From Streptomyces fructofermentans (GTDB lineage Bacteria > Actinomycetota > Actinomycetes > Streptomycetales > Streptomycetaceae): a stretch of 64,000 nucleotides of DNA. Every line of letters begins with the position of its first letter. The first letter of the stretch is position 1. The notes below the pieces were generated by a model, which saw only the letters and a program-made list of their open reading frames with translations, had not been told where the DNA came from and made no database searches. Shown here piece by piece: positions 43,372-52,231 of this stretch. Position numbers and translations under genes: made by a program. The stretch is from assembly GCF_014651055.1 (NCBI RefSeq), contig NZ_BMWD01000005.1:204716-268715 (forward strand), written 5' to 3'.

Positions 43372-44502
43372 GTGACGGCGCAGCAGCCAACCTCCGTGCC
43401 CCGCTTCACCGGAGACGCCGACCCCTATGGAGGCGGCGATCCGTACGCGGACCACCGCGGCGCCGACCTCCCCTTCACCCGGTACGCGAACCTCGCCGAC
43501 CGGCAGCTCGGCGCCGGGGTCGTCGCGGCCAACGACGAGTTCTTCGCCCAGCGCGAGAACCTCCTCCTGCCCTCCCGGGCCGAGTTCGACCCCGAGCACT
43601 TCGGGCACAAGGGCAAGATCATGGACGGCTGGGAGACGCGGCGAAGGCGCGGTGCCTCCGCCGAGCACCCGTGGCCCACCGACGACGACCACGACTGGGC
43701 CCTGGTCCGTCTGGGCGCCCCCGGGGTCGTCCGCGGCATCGTCGTGGACACCGCGCACTTCCGCGGCAACTACCCGCAGGCGGTGTCGGTCGAGGGGGTC
43801 TCGCTGCCCGGCTCCCCGTCCCCCGGGGAACTCCTCGCCCACGACGTCGAGTGGACCACCCTCGTGCCCCGCACGGCGGTCGGCGGCCACGCGGCCAACG
43901 GGTTCGCCGTCGACGTGGAGCGGCGCCTCACGCACCTGCGCGTCAAGCAGCACCCCGACGGCGGCATCGCGCGGCTGCGGGTGTACGGCGAGGTCGTGCC
44001 GGACCCCGCCTGGCTGTCGGTCCTCGGCACGTTCGACGTCGTCGCGCTGGAGAACGGGGGCCGGGTCGAGGACGCGTCCGACCGCTTCTACTCGCCCGCC
44101 ACCAACACGATCCAGCCCGGCCGTTCGCGCAAGATGGACGACGGCTGGGAGACCCGGCGCCGCCGCGACCAGGGGCACGACTGGATCCGCTACGCGCTCG
44201 TGGAGCACTCCGAGATCCGTGCCGTCGAGATCGACACGGCGTACCTCAAGGGCAACTCGGCGGGCTGGGCGTCGGTCTCGGTCCGCGACGGCGAGGACGG
44301 CGCGTGGACGGAGGCGGTGCCGCGGACCCGCCTCCAGCCCGACACGAACCACCGCTTCGTCCTGGCCGCCCCGGTCGCCGGTACGCACGCGCGCGTGGAC
44401 ATCTTCCCGGACGGGGGCATCTCCCGCCTGCGCCTCTTCGGCTCCCTGACGGAGAAGGGAGCGGCCCGGCTGACGGCGCGGCACCGGGAACTGACCGACT
44501 GA
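43372..44502 (+). CDS. alc: Allantoicase
   Basis: 376-aa enzyme cleaving allantoate to ureidoglycolate plus urea. Two homologous beta-sandwich repeats each contain KMDDGWETRRRR-type segments (KIMDGWETRRRR near 83-94 and KMDDGWETRRRR in the second half), with DTAHFRGNYP and DTAYLKGNSAG as matching pairs. GTG 43372 has AAAGGAAG eleven bases upstream. 86 bp after allB, so cotranscribed. No ureidoglycolate lyase or urease is in the window. Confidence 0.96.
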   Translation: MTAQQPTSVPRFTGDADPYGGGDPYADHRGADLPFTRYANLADRQLGAGVVAANDEFFAQRENLLLPSRAEFDPEHFGHKGKIMDGWETRRRRGASAEHPWPTDDDHDWALVRLGAPGVVRGIVVDTAHFRGNYPQAVSVEGVSLPGSPSPGELLAHDVEWTTLVPRTAVGGHAANGFAVDVERRLTHLRVKQHPDGGIARLRVYGEVVPDPAWLSVLGTFDVVALENGGRVEDASDRFYSPATNTIQPGRSRKMDDGWETRRRRDQGHDWIRYALVEHSEIRAVEIDTAYLKGNSAGWASVSVRDGEDGAWTEAVPRTRLQPDTNHRFVLAAPVAGTHARVDIFPDGGISRLRLFGSLTEKGAARLTARHRELTD

Positions 44503-44599
44503 GCCCGGGAACCCGCCCGCACGGCTGCCTGGTCGCACGGCTGCCTGGTCTCAGGGCCCCGCACGGAGACTCGCCGTCCGGGGCCCGACCGCACCACCG

Positions 44600-44715
44600 C
44601 CCCGGCCGCGACGACCGTTCCGGCCGCACCACCGCCCCGAGGGCACCATCGCCCCGGCCGCGACGACCGTTCCGAGGGCACCACCGCCCCGGCCGCGACG
44701 ACCGTCCCGGCCACC
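44600..44715. repeat. Degenerate 35-52-bp tandem repeats
   Basis: CCCCGGCCGCGACGACCGT recurs at 44600, 44652 and 44687 with GCACCACCG spacers. GCACGGCTGCCTGGTC is also duplicated around 44520-44552. Non-coding gap between alc and the SDR gene. Confidence 0.75.
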
Positions 44716-44783
44716 CGCCCGCACGACCCCGGCGACCGGGCGCGCGAGCCATGCCCGGTCGTGCCCCCGGTCGCCGGCCCGGT

Positions 44784-45533
44784 TCAGGCCGCGTGACCCC
44801 CGTCGACCGAGAACTCGGCCCCGGTGACGTACGAGGCCTCGGGGCCCGCCAAGTACGCGACCATCGAGGCCACTTCGTCCGCGGTGCCGAACCGGCCCAG
44901 CGCGGTCAGGGCGGTCTGCCCCTCGGCGAACGGGCCGTCGGCCGGATTCATGTCGGTGTCGATCGGTCCGGGATGGACGAGGTTCGCGGTGATGCCGCGC
45001 CCGCCCAACTCCCGTGCGAGCGCCTTCGTCAGCCCCACCAGCGCGGACTTGGCGGTCGCGTACAGCGTGCCGCCGGGGCCGGGCACGCGCTGCGTCATGC
45101 ACGTACCGATGGTGATGATCCGGCCGCCGGGGCCCATCCGGCGGGCCGCCGCCTGGGAGGCGAGGAAGGCGCCCCGCACGCCGACGGCGAGGACCCGGTC
45201 GACGTCGGCGGGGGAGAAGCCGTCCAGCGGGCCGAGCAGTCCGACGGCCGCGTTGTTCACCAGGATGTCCGGACTGCCGAGTCGCTCCGCGGTGCGCTCC
45301 ACCGCCGCGACGGTCTCCCGCTCGTCGGCGGAGTCCGCGCGCAGCGCCAGGGCCCGCCGCCCCAGGGCCTCGACGCGCCGCACGACGTCGTCCGCCGCGT
45401 CCTTGTCCCGTACGTAGGTGAAGGCGACGTCAGCACCTCGGCCGGCGAGGCGCACGGCGGTCGCCGCGCCGATCCCGCGGCTGCCGCCGGTCACCAGGGC
45501 CACTGTTCCGTTCAGATCCGTTCGTGAGGTCAT
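44784..45533 (-). CDS. Short-chain dehydrogenase/reductase
   Basis: 249-aa classical SDR. Cofactor motif TGGSRGIG (15-22), NNAAVG and catalytic Y158/K162 in YATAK; ends EFSVDGGHAA. The catalytic serine position reads ITIGTCMTQRV, so Thr144 or Cys145 stands where Ser is usual. FabG-like length; substrate unknown. ATG 45533 has GGATGGGGAC upstream. Monocistronic. Confidence 0.92.
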   Translation of the reverse strand: MTSRTDLNGTVALVTGGSRGIGAATAVRLAGRGADVAFTYVRDKDAADDVVRRVEALGRRALALRADSADERETVAAVERTAERLGSPDILVNNAAVGLLGPLDGFSPADVDRVLAVGVRGAFLASQAAARRMGPGGRIITIGTCMTQRVPGPGGTLYATAKSALVGLTKALARELGGRGITANLVHPGPIDTDMNPADGPFAEGQTALTALGRFGTADEVASMVAYLAGPEASYVTGAEFSVDGGHAA

Positions 45534-45901
45534 GTCCCCATCCCAGCGTCCGGAGTGCCGGAGCACCGGCGGTGAACGGACGTCGAGTCCCCGAGGCCCT
45601 CCGTTGCCCGAGGCCCTCCGATGGCCGTTGTCCGATGCCCGACGTCGCGGGCCCGCGCAAGAGCCGAACAGGCCGTTCCGCCCGCCCCGTGCGAGTGCGC
45701 GGCCGGCCCGCGTGAAGCCGCAGGCCCGGGCCGCGCGAGGGCATTGGTCCAGGCCAGGACGGGTGGCGTCGCGATCCTGTGAAGAGCTCGCACCTGGGTG
45801 GTGACGAATGTCAACTCCTGGAAAACTCATCCGGCGGAAGGGGTGAAAAGGCTGTTCTTGACATTGACATGTCATGGTCTACGCGCGTCATGCTAGGAGC
45901 C
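45534..45901. other. 368-bp intergenic region between SDR and RNase genes
   Basis: Duplicated CCCGAGGCCCTCCG segments occur near 45590-45620. Near the right end two overlapping TTGACA boxes (45858-45863, 45864-45869) and the perfect 10-bp palindrome TGACATGTCA (45865-45874) precede the RNase gene. No gene is supported here. Confidence 0.55.
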
Positions 45902-46294
45902 ATGAGATTCCCCCCACGCACCACCCGCATCGGCGCGACGGTCGCGCTGGTGTCCGCCCTGCTCGTCGGCGGCGCCGGCGCCGTCCCCGCGAACGCCGCG
46001 GCGGCCGCCGTCGGCAGCGTCTGTCACGACGCGCTCCCGTCCCAGGCGTGGGACACGCTCCGGCTGATCGAGTCGGGCGGTCCCTACCCCTACACCCAGG
46101 ACGGGTCCGTCTTCCGGAACCGGGAGGGCGTCCTGCCGTCGCAGGGAAGCGGGTACTACCACGAGTACACGGTGAGGACTCCCGGCTCCTCCACGCGCGG
46201 TGCGCGGCGCATCGTCACCGGCGAGGAGTACCGGGAGGACTACTACACGGCGGATCACTACGTCTCGTTCAGGCTGATCGACCACACCTGCTGA
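45902..46294 (+). CDS. Secreted guanyl-specific ribonuclease (RNase Sa/N1 family)
   Basis: 130 residues. Signal peptide (about 1-34), then a mature 96-residue domain very like RNase Sa. General base E88 in YYHEYTV, R99 and R103 (equivalents of R65 and R69), acid H119 in ADHYVSF, and the disulfide pair C41 and C130 are all present. Cleaves RNA after G outside the cell. No barstar-like inhibitor gene is adjacent. The start has AGGAG only 2 bp upstream, so an alternative start cannot be excluded. Confidence 0.93.
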   Translation: MRFPPRTTRIGATVALVSALLVGGAGAVPANAAAAAVGSVCHDALPSQAWDTLRLIESGGPYPYTQDGSVFRNREGVLPSQGSGYYHEYTVRTPGSSTRGARRIVTGEEYREDYYTADHYVSFRLIDHTC

Positions 46295-46435
46295 CCGGCC
46301 CGCACGAGCCGAGGAAAGGCGCACCGCACCACCGCGTCACCGCGTCACCGAGCGCGGCGCGGGACGGGACCGCTCCCCACAGTGTGTTCCGTCCCGCGCC
46401 GTACGGACCGGCCGCCGGAGGCCCGGGGCCGTGGC

Positions 46436-46639
46436 TCACCCGGGCTTCCGGCTCTCGGCGGCCGCGAACAGCGCGAACGCCAGCACCACCAGCGCGACGC
46501 TCGCGTAGACCTCGTTGCCGTCGAGCAGGCCGAGCCGGTGCACGAGGCTCCAGCGAAGCCAGCCGGTGACCTCGTAGACCAGGCCGGCGCCGCCCTGGAG
46601 GAGGGCGACCACGCCGAGGAACTCAAGAAGCTGCTTCAT
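46436..46639 (-). CDS. Small two-helix membrane protein
   Basis: 67 residues with two hydrophobic helices (LLEFLGVVALLQGGAGLVYE and YASVALVVLAFALFAAAES). Codon usage fits the region and I recall comparable small Streptomyces membrane proteins. No clear Shine-Dalgarno site. Divergent from the histidine kinase. Function unknown. Confidence 0.65.
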   Translation of the reverse strand: MKQLLEFLGVVALLQGGAGLVYEVTGWLRWSLVHRLGLLDGNEVYASVALVVLAFALFAAAESRKPG

Positions 46640-46817
46640 GCCGGGATCGTCGCCCCGCGGGCCCGCCGTGCCCATCGGCCGCGGGGCGGGGCGGGCCCGA
46701 CGGAAGTCGCCGATCGCCGGGTGCGCGCGCGACCGAAGTCGCCGGTGTCCCGACTTTGGTCTCCCGTCGGTTCCGCGGGGCGGTGCCGGGGCCCGGCGAT
46801 GCGTAGATTTGTCGACC

Positions 46818-48071
46818 GTGAGCAGCACCGAGCCGATGCCGAAGCCCCCGCCCCTGCCAGGGCGCCGGTGGCATCTGCCGTCGGCCCTCGCGGCGGAGCT
46901 CGACCCGGACCACGCCACCCGGAACGGGCGGCCGAGACGCACCGCGCGCGACTGGGCCGTGGACTTCGCCCTCTTCCTGATCGCCGTGGGAGTGGGTCTC
47001 CTCGGCGCCGAGGAGACGACGAAGGACCCCAACATCCCGTACGGCCTGGAGGTCGCCGACCAGTGGATCGGCGCCCTGGCGTGCGCGGCCGTCTGGCTGC
47101 GCAGACGCTGGCCGGTCGGCCTCGCCGTGGCCATGGTGCCGGTCGCCTTCGTCTCGAACAGCGCGGGCGGCGCGGGCCTGGTCGCCCTCTTCACGCTCGC
47201 CGTGCACCGGCCCTTCAAGTACGTCGCCTGGACCGCCGGCGCCTCCGCCGCGCTGTCGGCCGTCTTCTTCTGGCTGCGCCCCGACTCCGAGGTGCCCTAC
47301 CTCGTCGCCGTCGCCCTCGCCGTCCTGCTGACCGCCGCGCTGGTCGGCTGGGGCATGTTCGTGCGCTCCAAGCGCCAGCTCATGGTGAGCCTGCGCGACA
47401 GGTGGCGGCGGGCCGAGACGGAGGCGGCGCTGCGGGCCGAGCAGGCGCAGCGGCTGGCCAGGGAGGCGATCGCGCGAGAGATGCACGACGTCCTCGCCCA
47501 CCGGCTGACCCTGCTCAGCGTGCACGCCGGGGCGCTGGAGATCCGCCCGGACGCACCCCGGGCGGAGGTGGCACGGGCCGCCGGCGTCATCCGGGAGAGC
47601 GCGCACGAGGCGCTCCAGGACCTGCGGGAGATCATCGGGGTGCTGAGGGCCTCGGACGGCGGCGACGAGTCGGGCCGCCCTCAGCCGACGCTCGCCGCAC
47701 TGGACGGCCTGGTGTCCGAGAGCCGGGAGGCCGGGACGAAGGTCACGCTCGACAACCGGGTGTCCGACGTCTCGGCCGCCCCCGCGTCCGTGGGCCGCAC
47801 CGCCTACCGCATCGTCCAGGAGTGCCTGACCAACGCACGCAAGCACGCGCCGGGAGCGGAGGTTGCGGTCGCCGTGTCCGGCGCTCCCGGTGACGGGCTC
47901 ACGGTCACCGTGGGCAATCCGGCGCCGCCCGGCGACGTCCCGCACGTCCCCGGCTCCGGACAGGGGCTCATCGGCCTGACCGAGCGGGCCATGCTCGCGG
48001 GCGGGCGCCTGGACCACGGACCCGACGGCAACGGCGGTTTCCGCGTGCGCGCGTGGCTGCCGTGGGGATGA
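46818..48071 (+). CDS. NarL-type sensor histidine kinase
   Basis: 417-aa membrane kinase. Four to five N-terminal helices (about 50-185) precede a HisKA_3 domain with phospho-acceptor H223 in REMHDVLAHRL and a HATPase domain (QECLTNARKHAPGA, GSGQGLIGLTERAMLAGG). GTG 46818 is preceded at 8 bp by a TAGATT -10, so leaderless. Pairs with the response regulator 103 bp downstream. Stimulus unknown. Confidence 0.94.
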   Translation: MSSTEPMPKPPPLPGRRWHLPSALAAELDPDHATRNGRPRRTARDWAVDFALFLIAVGVGLLGAEETTKDPNIPYGLEVADQWIGALACAAVWLRRRWPVGLAVAMVPVAFVSNSAGGAGLVALFTLAVHRPFKYVAWTAGASAALSAVFFWLRPDSEVPYLVAVALAVLLTAALVGWGMFVRSKRQLMVSLRDRWRRAETEAALRAEQAQRLAREAIAREMHDVLAHRLTLLSVHAGALEIRPDAPRAEVARAAGVIRESAHEALQDLREIIGVLRASDGGDESGRPQPTLAALDGLVSESREAGTKVTLDNRVSDVSAAPASVGRTAYRIVQECLTNARKHAPGAEVAVAVSGAPGDGLTVTVGNPAPPGDVPHVPGSGQGLIGLTERAMLAGGRLDHGPDGNGGFRVRAWLPWG

Positions 48072-48174
48072 GCGCGCGCCCGGCACACGGCACCGCCCCA
48101 CGTCGTCCGGTGTCCCCGTCACCGGTCCCGGCGAACCCGGCGGTCCGGCGGCGCGGGATCACTACGGTGGGCGC

Positions 48175-48843
48175 ATGACTCCGATCCGTCTGCTCCTCGT
48201 CGACGACGACCCGCTGGTCCGGGCCGGCCTCTCCTTCATGATGGGCGGCGCCGACGACCTGGAGATCGTGGGCGAGGCCGCCGACGGCGGCGAGGTCGAG
48301 GAGCTCGTCGACCGCACGCGTCCCGACGTCGTGCTCATGGACATCAGGATGCCGACCGTGGACGGCCTCGCGGCGACCGAGCGGCTCCGCACCCGCGAGG
48401 ACGCGCCCCAGGTCGTCGTCCTCACCACGTTCCACGCCGACGAGCAGGTGCTGCGGGCGCTGAGGGCGGGCGCGGCCGGCTTCGTGCTGAAGGACACCCC
48501 GCCGGCCGAGATCATCGACGCGGTCCGCCGGGTGGCCGCCGGTGACCCGGTGCTCTCGCCCGCCGTCACCCGTCAGCTGATGGCGCATGCCGCGGGCGGC
48601 AGCGCGGACACCCGCCGCTCGGCCGCCCGTACGCGGGTCGGGTCCCTCAACGACCGGGAGCGCGAGGTCGCGGTGGCGGTCGGCCGGGGCGGCTCGAACG
48701 CCGAGATCGCGGCCGCGCTGTTCATGAGCGTCGCCACGGTCAAGACGCACGTCTCGCGCATCCTCGCCAGGCTCGGCCTGAACAACCGCGTGCAGATCGC
48801 CTTGCTGGTGTACGACGCGGGGCTGCTGGAGGAGGAGCGGTAG
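48175..48843 (+). CDS. NarL/FixJ-type response regulator
   Basis: 222 residues. Receiver domain with D10-D12 acidic pocket, phospho-acceptor D56 in VVLMDIRMP and VLKDTP lysine; C-terminal LuxR HTH (LNDREREVAVAVGRGGSNAE, SVATVKTHVSRILARLGLNN). TACGGT six bases before the ATG suggests its own leaderless transcript despite following the kinase. No adjacent target gene is evident. Confidence 0.95.
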   Translation: MTPIRLLLVDDDPLVRAGLSFMMGGADDLEIVGEAADGGEVEELVDRTRPDVVLMDIRMPTVDGLAATERLRTREDAPQVVVLTTFHADEQVLRALRAGAAGFVLKDTPPAEIIDAVRRVAAGDPVLSPAVTRQLMAHAAGGSADTRRSAARTRVGSLNDREREVAVAVGRGGSNAEIAAALFMSVATVKTHVSRILARLGLNNRVQIALLVYDAGLLEEER

Positions 48844-48883
48844 GGCGCGTCCCGCCGGGGTGTCCGCCCCGCCCGGCGGGCGT

Positions 48884-48949
48884 GTCCGGGGGAGTGTCGC
48901 GCGTTCCCGGGCGTGTCCGGGCGGGTCCGGGGGAGTGTCGCGCGTTCCC
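48884..48949. repeat. 25-bp perfect direct repeat
   Basis: GTCCGGGGGAGTGTCGCGCG plus TTCCC occurs at 48884-48908 and 48925-48949, offset 41 bp, in the gap after the response regulator. Confidence 0.85.
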
Positions 48950-49071
48950 GGCGGACCGTACGGCGGCTCCGCGGTGCCCGCTCCCCGTTGGCCGGGCGGG
49001 GCGCCGGTCCCGGCTCGCGCCGCCGCGCGGGGGCGGCCGTCGCCGGTCGCCCCCGCGGAGGACGGCAGCCC

Positions 49072-50085
49072 TCAGTCCCTGCCGCCCGGGATCTCGCCCA
49101 TGGGCACGGCCCGGCGCTCGCGCCGCGAGCGTTCGCAGGCCTCGGCGATCCGCAGCGCGTGCAGTGCCTCGCGCCCGTCGCAGGGATTGGCCCGCTCGCC
49201 GCGCACCACCTCGACGAACGCGTGCAGCTCCGCCTCGTACGCGGGTCCGAACCTTTCCAGGAACCCGGTCCACGGCTTGGTCGCGGCCGGCGGCCCGGCG
49301 GGTTCCGTGGAGGCGATCGGCGTACGGTCGTCCAGCCCGACCCCGATCTGGTCCAGCTCGCCCGCGAGTTCCATGCGGACGTCGTACCCGGCGCCGTTCA
49401 GCCGGGTCGCGGTCGCCGCGGCGAGCGTGCCGTCGTCCAGTGTGAGGACGGCCGCCGCGGTGTCGATGTCACCCGACTCGCGGAACATCGAGGGCCCGGC
49501 GTCCGAGCCCATCGCGTACACGTCGGTGATCTCCCGTCCGGTCACCCAGCGCAACATGTCGAAGTCGTGCACCAGCGTGTCCCTGTACAGCCCTCCCGAC
49601 TGGGGGAGGTACGCGGCCGGCGGCGGCGACTGGTCGGACGTCATCGCGCGCACGGTGTGCAGCCGCCCGAGCCGGCCCGAGCGCACCGCCTCGCGCGCGG
49701 CCGTGTAGCCGACGTCGAAACGCCGCTGGAAACCCATCTGCAGAATGGTTCCGGCGTCCTCCACCTCCGCGATCGTGGTGAGTGTCCCCGGCAGGTCGAG
49801 CGCTATGGGCTTCTCGCAGAAGACCGGGAGCCCGGCCCGTGCTGCCCGACCGATCAGTTCGCTGTGTGCCGACGTGGCCGCGGTGATGACCACGGCGTCC
49901 ACGCCCCAGGTGAAGATCTGGTCCACGCCGGGCGCGGCCGTGGCGCCCAGCCGGTCCGCGAGCCTGCGGGCCCTCGCGGGGTCCGCGTCCGTGACGATGA
50001 GTGAGCCGCCCACCTCGCGGTGACGACTGAGGGCGGTCGCGTGAAATGTACCGATACGACCCGTCCCGATGAGTCCGATGCGCAT
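49072..50085 (-). CDS. Gfo/Idh/MocA-family oxidoreductase (inositol 2-dehydrogenase-like)
   Basis: 337-aa NAD(P)-dependent sugar or polyol dehydrogenase. Rossmann motif GLIGTGRIGTFHA at the N-terminus, the EKP motif in VFCEKPIALD, and HDFDMLRWVTG carrying the conserved Asp/His. ATG 50085 lacks a Shine-Dalgarno site; CACTTT lies just upstream. Divergent from the GntR regulator with a perfect palindrome between. Likely oxidises the sugar imported by the ABC system at 51.2 kb. Confidence 0.92.
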   Translation of the reverse strand: MRIGLIGTGRIGTFHATALSRHREVGGSLIVTDADPARARRLADRLGATAAPGVDQIFTWGVDAVVITAATSAHSELIGRAARAGLPVFCEKPIALDLPGTLTTIAEVEDAGTILQMGFQRRFDVGYTAAREAVRSGRLGRLHTVRAMTSDQSPPPAAYLPQSGGLYRDTLVHDFDMLRWVTGREITDVYAMGSDAGPSMFRESGDIDTAAAVLTLDDGTLAAATATRLNGAGYDVRMELAGELDQIGVGLDDRTPIASTEPAGPPAATKPWTGFLERFGPAYEAELHAFVEVVRGERANPCDGREALHALRIAEACERSRRERRAVPMGEIPGGRD

Positions 50086-50125
50086 GGGACCAAAGTGAGG
50101 GGCCACCCTCCGCCCTGTCAACGCT

Positions 50126-50137
50126 TTGTCCGGACAA
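50126..50137. promoter_or_regulatory. TTGTCC-GGACAA operator in the oxidoreductase-gntR gap
   Basis: Perfect 12-bp palindrome centred between the divergent starts (50085 and 50187). Typical of HutC/GntR operators in position. Candidate autoregulatory site. Confidence 0.65.
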
Positions 50138-50186
50138 TCGAACTTCACAACTTCCCGTCATCATTCACCGGAGCTACGCTCGGCCC

Positions 50187-50951
50187 GTGTCCAAAGCAGA
50201 TGGGGATCCGACTGTGCCACTCCAGCTCAGCGTCGACCGGAACAGTCCGGTGCCGCTGTACTTCCAGCTGTCCCAGCAGCTCGAAGCGGCGATCGAGCAG
50301 GGCGCCCTCACCCCCGGCAGCCTTCTGGGCAACGAGATCGAGCTCGCGGGACGTCTCGGCCTGTCCCGCCCCACCGTCCGCCAGGCCATCCAGTCCCTCG
50401 TGGACAAGGGCCTCCTCGTACGCCGCCGGGGGGTCGGCACCCAGGTCGTGCACAGCCAGGTCAAGCGCCCCCTGGAGCTCAGCAGCCTCTACGACGACCT
50501 GGAGGCGGCCGGCCAGCGCCCCGCCACCCGCGTCCTGGTCAACAGCGTCGTGCCCGCGTCGGCCGAGGTCGCCGGGGCGCTCGCCGTCGCCGAGGGCAGC
50601 GACGTGCACCGGGTGGAACGGCTGCGCCTGGCCCACGGCGAGCCCATGGCGTACCTCTGCAACCACCTGCCCCCCGGCCTCCTCGACCTGGACGACGCCC
50701 AGCTGGAGGCCACCGGCCTCTACCGGATGATGCGCGCCGCGGGCATCACCCTGCACAGCGCCCGCCAGTCGGTCGGCGCGCGCTCCGCCGGCGCGCGGGA
50801 GGCCGAGCGCCTCGACGAGCCCGAGGGCGCGCCCCTGCTCACCATGCAGCGCACCACCTTCGACGACCACGGTCGTGCGGTCGAGTTCGGCTCCCACACG
50901 TACCGCGCCTCGCGCTACTCCTTCGAGTTCCAGCTGCTCGTCCGGCCCTGA
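50187..50951 (+). CDS. GntR-family regulator, HutC/UTRA type
   Basis: 254 residues. N-terminal winged HTH (YFQLSQQLEAAIEQGALTPG, LSRPTVRQAIQSLVDKGLLV) and C-terminal UTRA effector domain (VHRVERLRLAHGEPMAYL, then EFGSHTYRASRYSFEFQLL). GTG 50187 follows TACGCT by 6 bp, so leaderless. Presumed regulator of the flanking dehydrogenase and the downstream sugar ABC transporter. Confidence 0.94.
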   Translation: MSKADGDPTVPLQLSVDRNSPVPLYFQLSQQLEAAIEQGALTPGSLLGNEIELAGRLGLSRPTVRQAIQSLVDKGLLVRRRGVGTQVVHSQVKRPLELSSLYDDLEAAGQRPATRVLVNSVVPASAEVAGALAVAEGSDVHRVERLRLAHGEPMAYLCNHLPPGLLDLDDAQLEATGLYRMMRAAGITLHSARQSVGARSAGAREAERLDEPEGAPLLTMQRTTFDDHGRAVEFGSHTYRASRYSFEFQLLVRP

Positions 50952-51184
50952 CGAATTCCGGCCACCCGTCCGGCTCGGCCTTCCTCCGCCTTCCTCGGCC
51001 TTCCCGCCGTCCGCGAGGGACCCCCGGCCGACCTGGCCCGCACCGGACCGCACGCAAGCCCCTGACCTCGTACGACACCGCCCGCCCCGGGGCTGCTCCG
51101 GCATGCCCGGGAGCCGGTCCGCGCGGGAGCCCCGTGGGCCGCGCGCCACCCCGCTGTCCGAATATGTACGTGCGGTGGCCGATA

Positions 51185-51199
51185 CTTGGTCCGACCAAG
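51185..51199 (+). promoter_or_regulatory. CTTGGT-CCG-ACCAAG palindrome upstream of the sugar ABC operon
   Basis: Perfect 6-bp arms 28 bp before the lipoprotein start codon; GntR-like TGGTC-N-GACCA core. The complementary core TGGTCGGACCA recurs at 56027-56037. Confidence 0.6.
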
Positions 51200-51226
51200 C
51201 ATCGGCAGCAGGAAAGGCACGGCCTC

Positions 51227-52231
51227 GTGGCACGCTTTCGGACCTGGGTGGGCATCGCGGTGGCGGGGGCGCTCTGCGCGTCCCTCGCCGGGTGCAGCAG
51301 CACCGGCGGCAAACGAGCCGAGGACGCCCGCAAGGCGGCGTCGGCCCAGGGCAGGGCGGCGGTGGACACGCCCCGCTGGACCTTCGCGATGATCACGCAC
51401 TCCGGTGACGGGGACACGTTCTGGGACATCGTCCAGGAGGGCGCCGAGCAGGCCGCGCGCAAGGACAACATCAAGTTCCTGTACTCGCACGACGACGAGG
51501 CCCAGCAGCAGGCGCAGCTCGTGGACGCCGCCGTGGACAAGGGCGTCGACGGCATCATCGTCACGCTCGCCAAGCCGGACGCGATGAAGGCCGCGGTCGC
51601 CCGGGCCGTGAAGGCCGGCATCCCCGTCGTCACGGTGAACTCCGGGTCGGAGCAGTCCAAGGCGTTCGGCGCGCTCACGCACATCGGCCAGGACGAGGCC
51701 GTCGCCGGCGAGGCGGTCGGCGACGAGCTGAACGGCCGTGGCCGCAAGAAGGTCCTGTGCGTGCTGCACGAGCAGGGCAATGTCGGCCACGAGCAGCGCT
51801 GCGACGGCGTTCGCGAGACCTTCGACGGGACCGTGCAGAACCTGTACGTCGAGGGCACCGACATGTCCTCCGTGCAGGCCTCCATCGGCGCCAAGCTCCA
51901 GGCCGACCCCTCCGTCGACGCCGTCGTCACGCTCGGCGCCCCCTACGCGGACACCGCCGTGAAGGCCCGGCAGGACGCGGGCAGCAAGGCCGAGGTCGAC
52001 ACCTTCGACCTCAACTCCAAGGTGGTCGCGAAGCTGAAGGACGGCACCCTCGGCTTCGCCGTCGACCAGCAGCCGTACCTCCAGGGGTACGAGGCCGTGG
52101 ACCTCCTCTGGCTCCACCGGTACAACGCCGACACGCTCGGCGGGGGCAGGCCCGTGCTCACCGGACCGCAGATCGTCACCCGGGACCAGGCCGCCGAGCT
52201 GGAGGAGTACACGGATCGGGGGACCCGGTGA
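51227..52231 (+). CDS. Sugar ABC transporter substrate-binding lipoprotein (RbsB-like)
   Basis: 334 residues. Lipobox SLAGC (C23) for membrane anchoring, then a periplasmic-binding-protein type 1 fold ([48 protein letters not shown]). Captures a monosaccharide or polyol. GTG 51227 has GGAAAGG upstream. Stop overlaps the permease start (GTGA). Confidence 0.94.
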   Translation: MARFRTWVGIAVAGALCASLAGCSSTGGKRAEDARKAASAQGRAAVDTPRWTFAMITHSGDGDTFWDIVQEGAEQAARKDNIKFLYSHDDEAQQQAQLVDAAVDKGVDGIIVTLAKPDAMKAAVARAVKAGIPVVTVNSGSEQSKAFGALTHIGQDEAVAGEAVGDELNGRGRKKVLCVLHEQGNVGHEQRCDGVRETFDGTVQNLYVEGTDMSSVQASIGAKLQADPSVDAVVTLGAPYADTAVKARQDAGSKAEVDTFDLNSKVVAKLKDGTLGFAVDQQPYLQGYEAVDLLWLHRYNADTLGGGRPVLTGPQIVTRDQAAELEEYTDRGTR

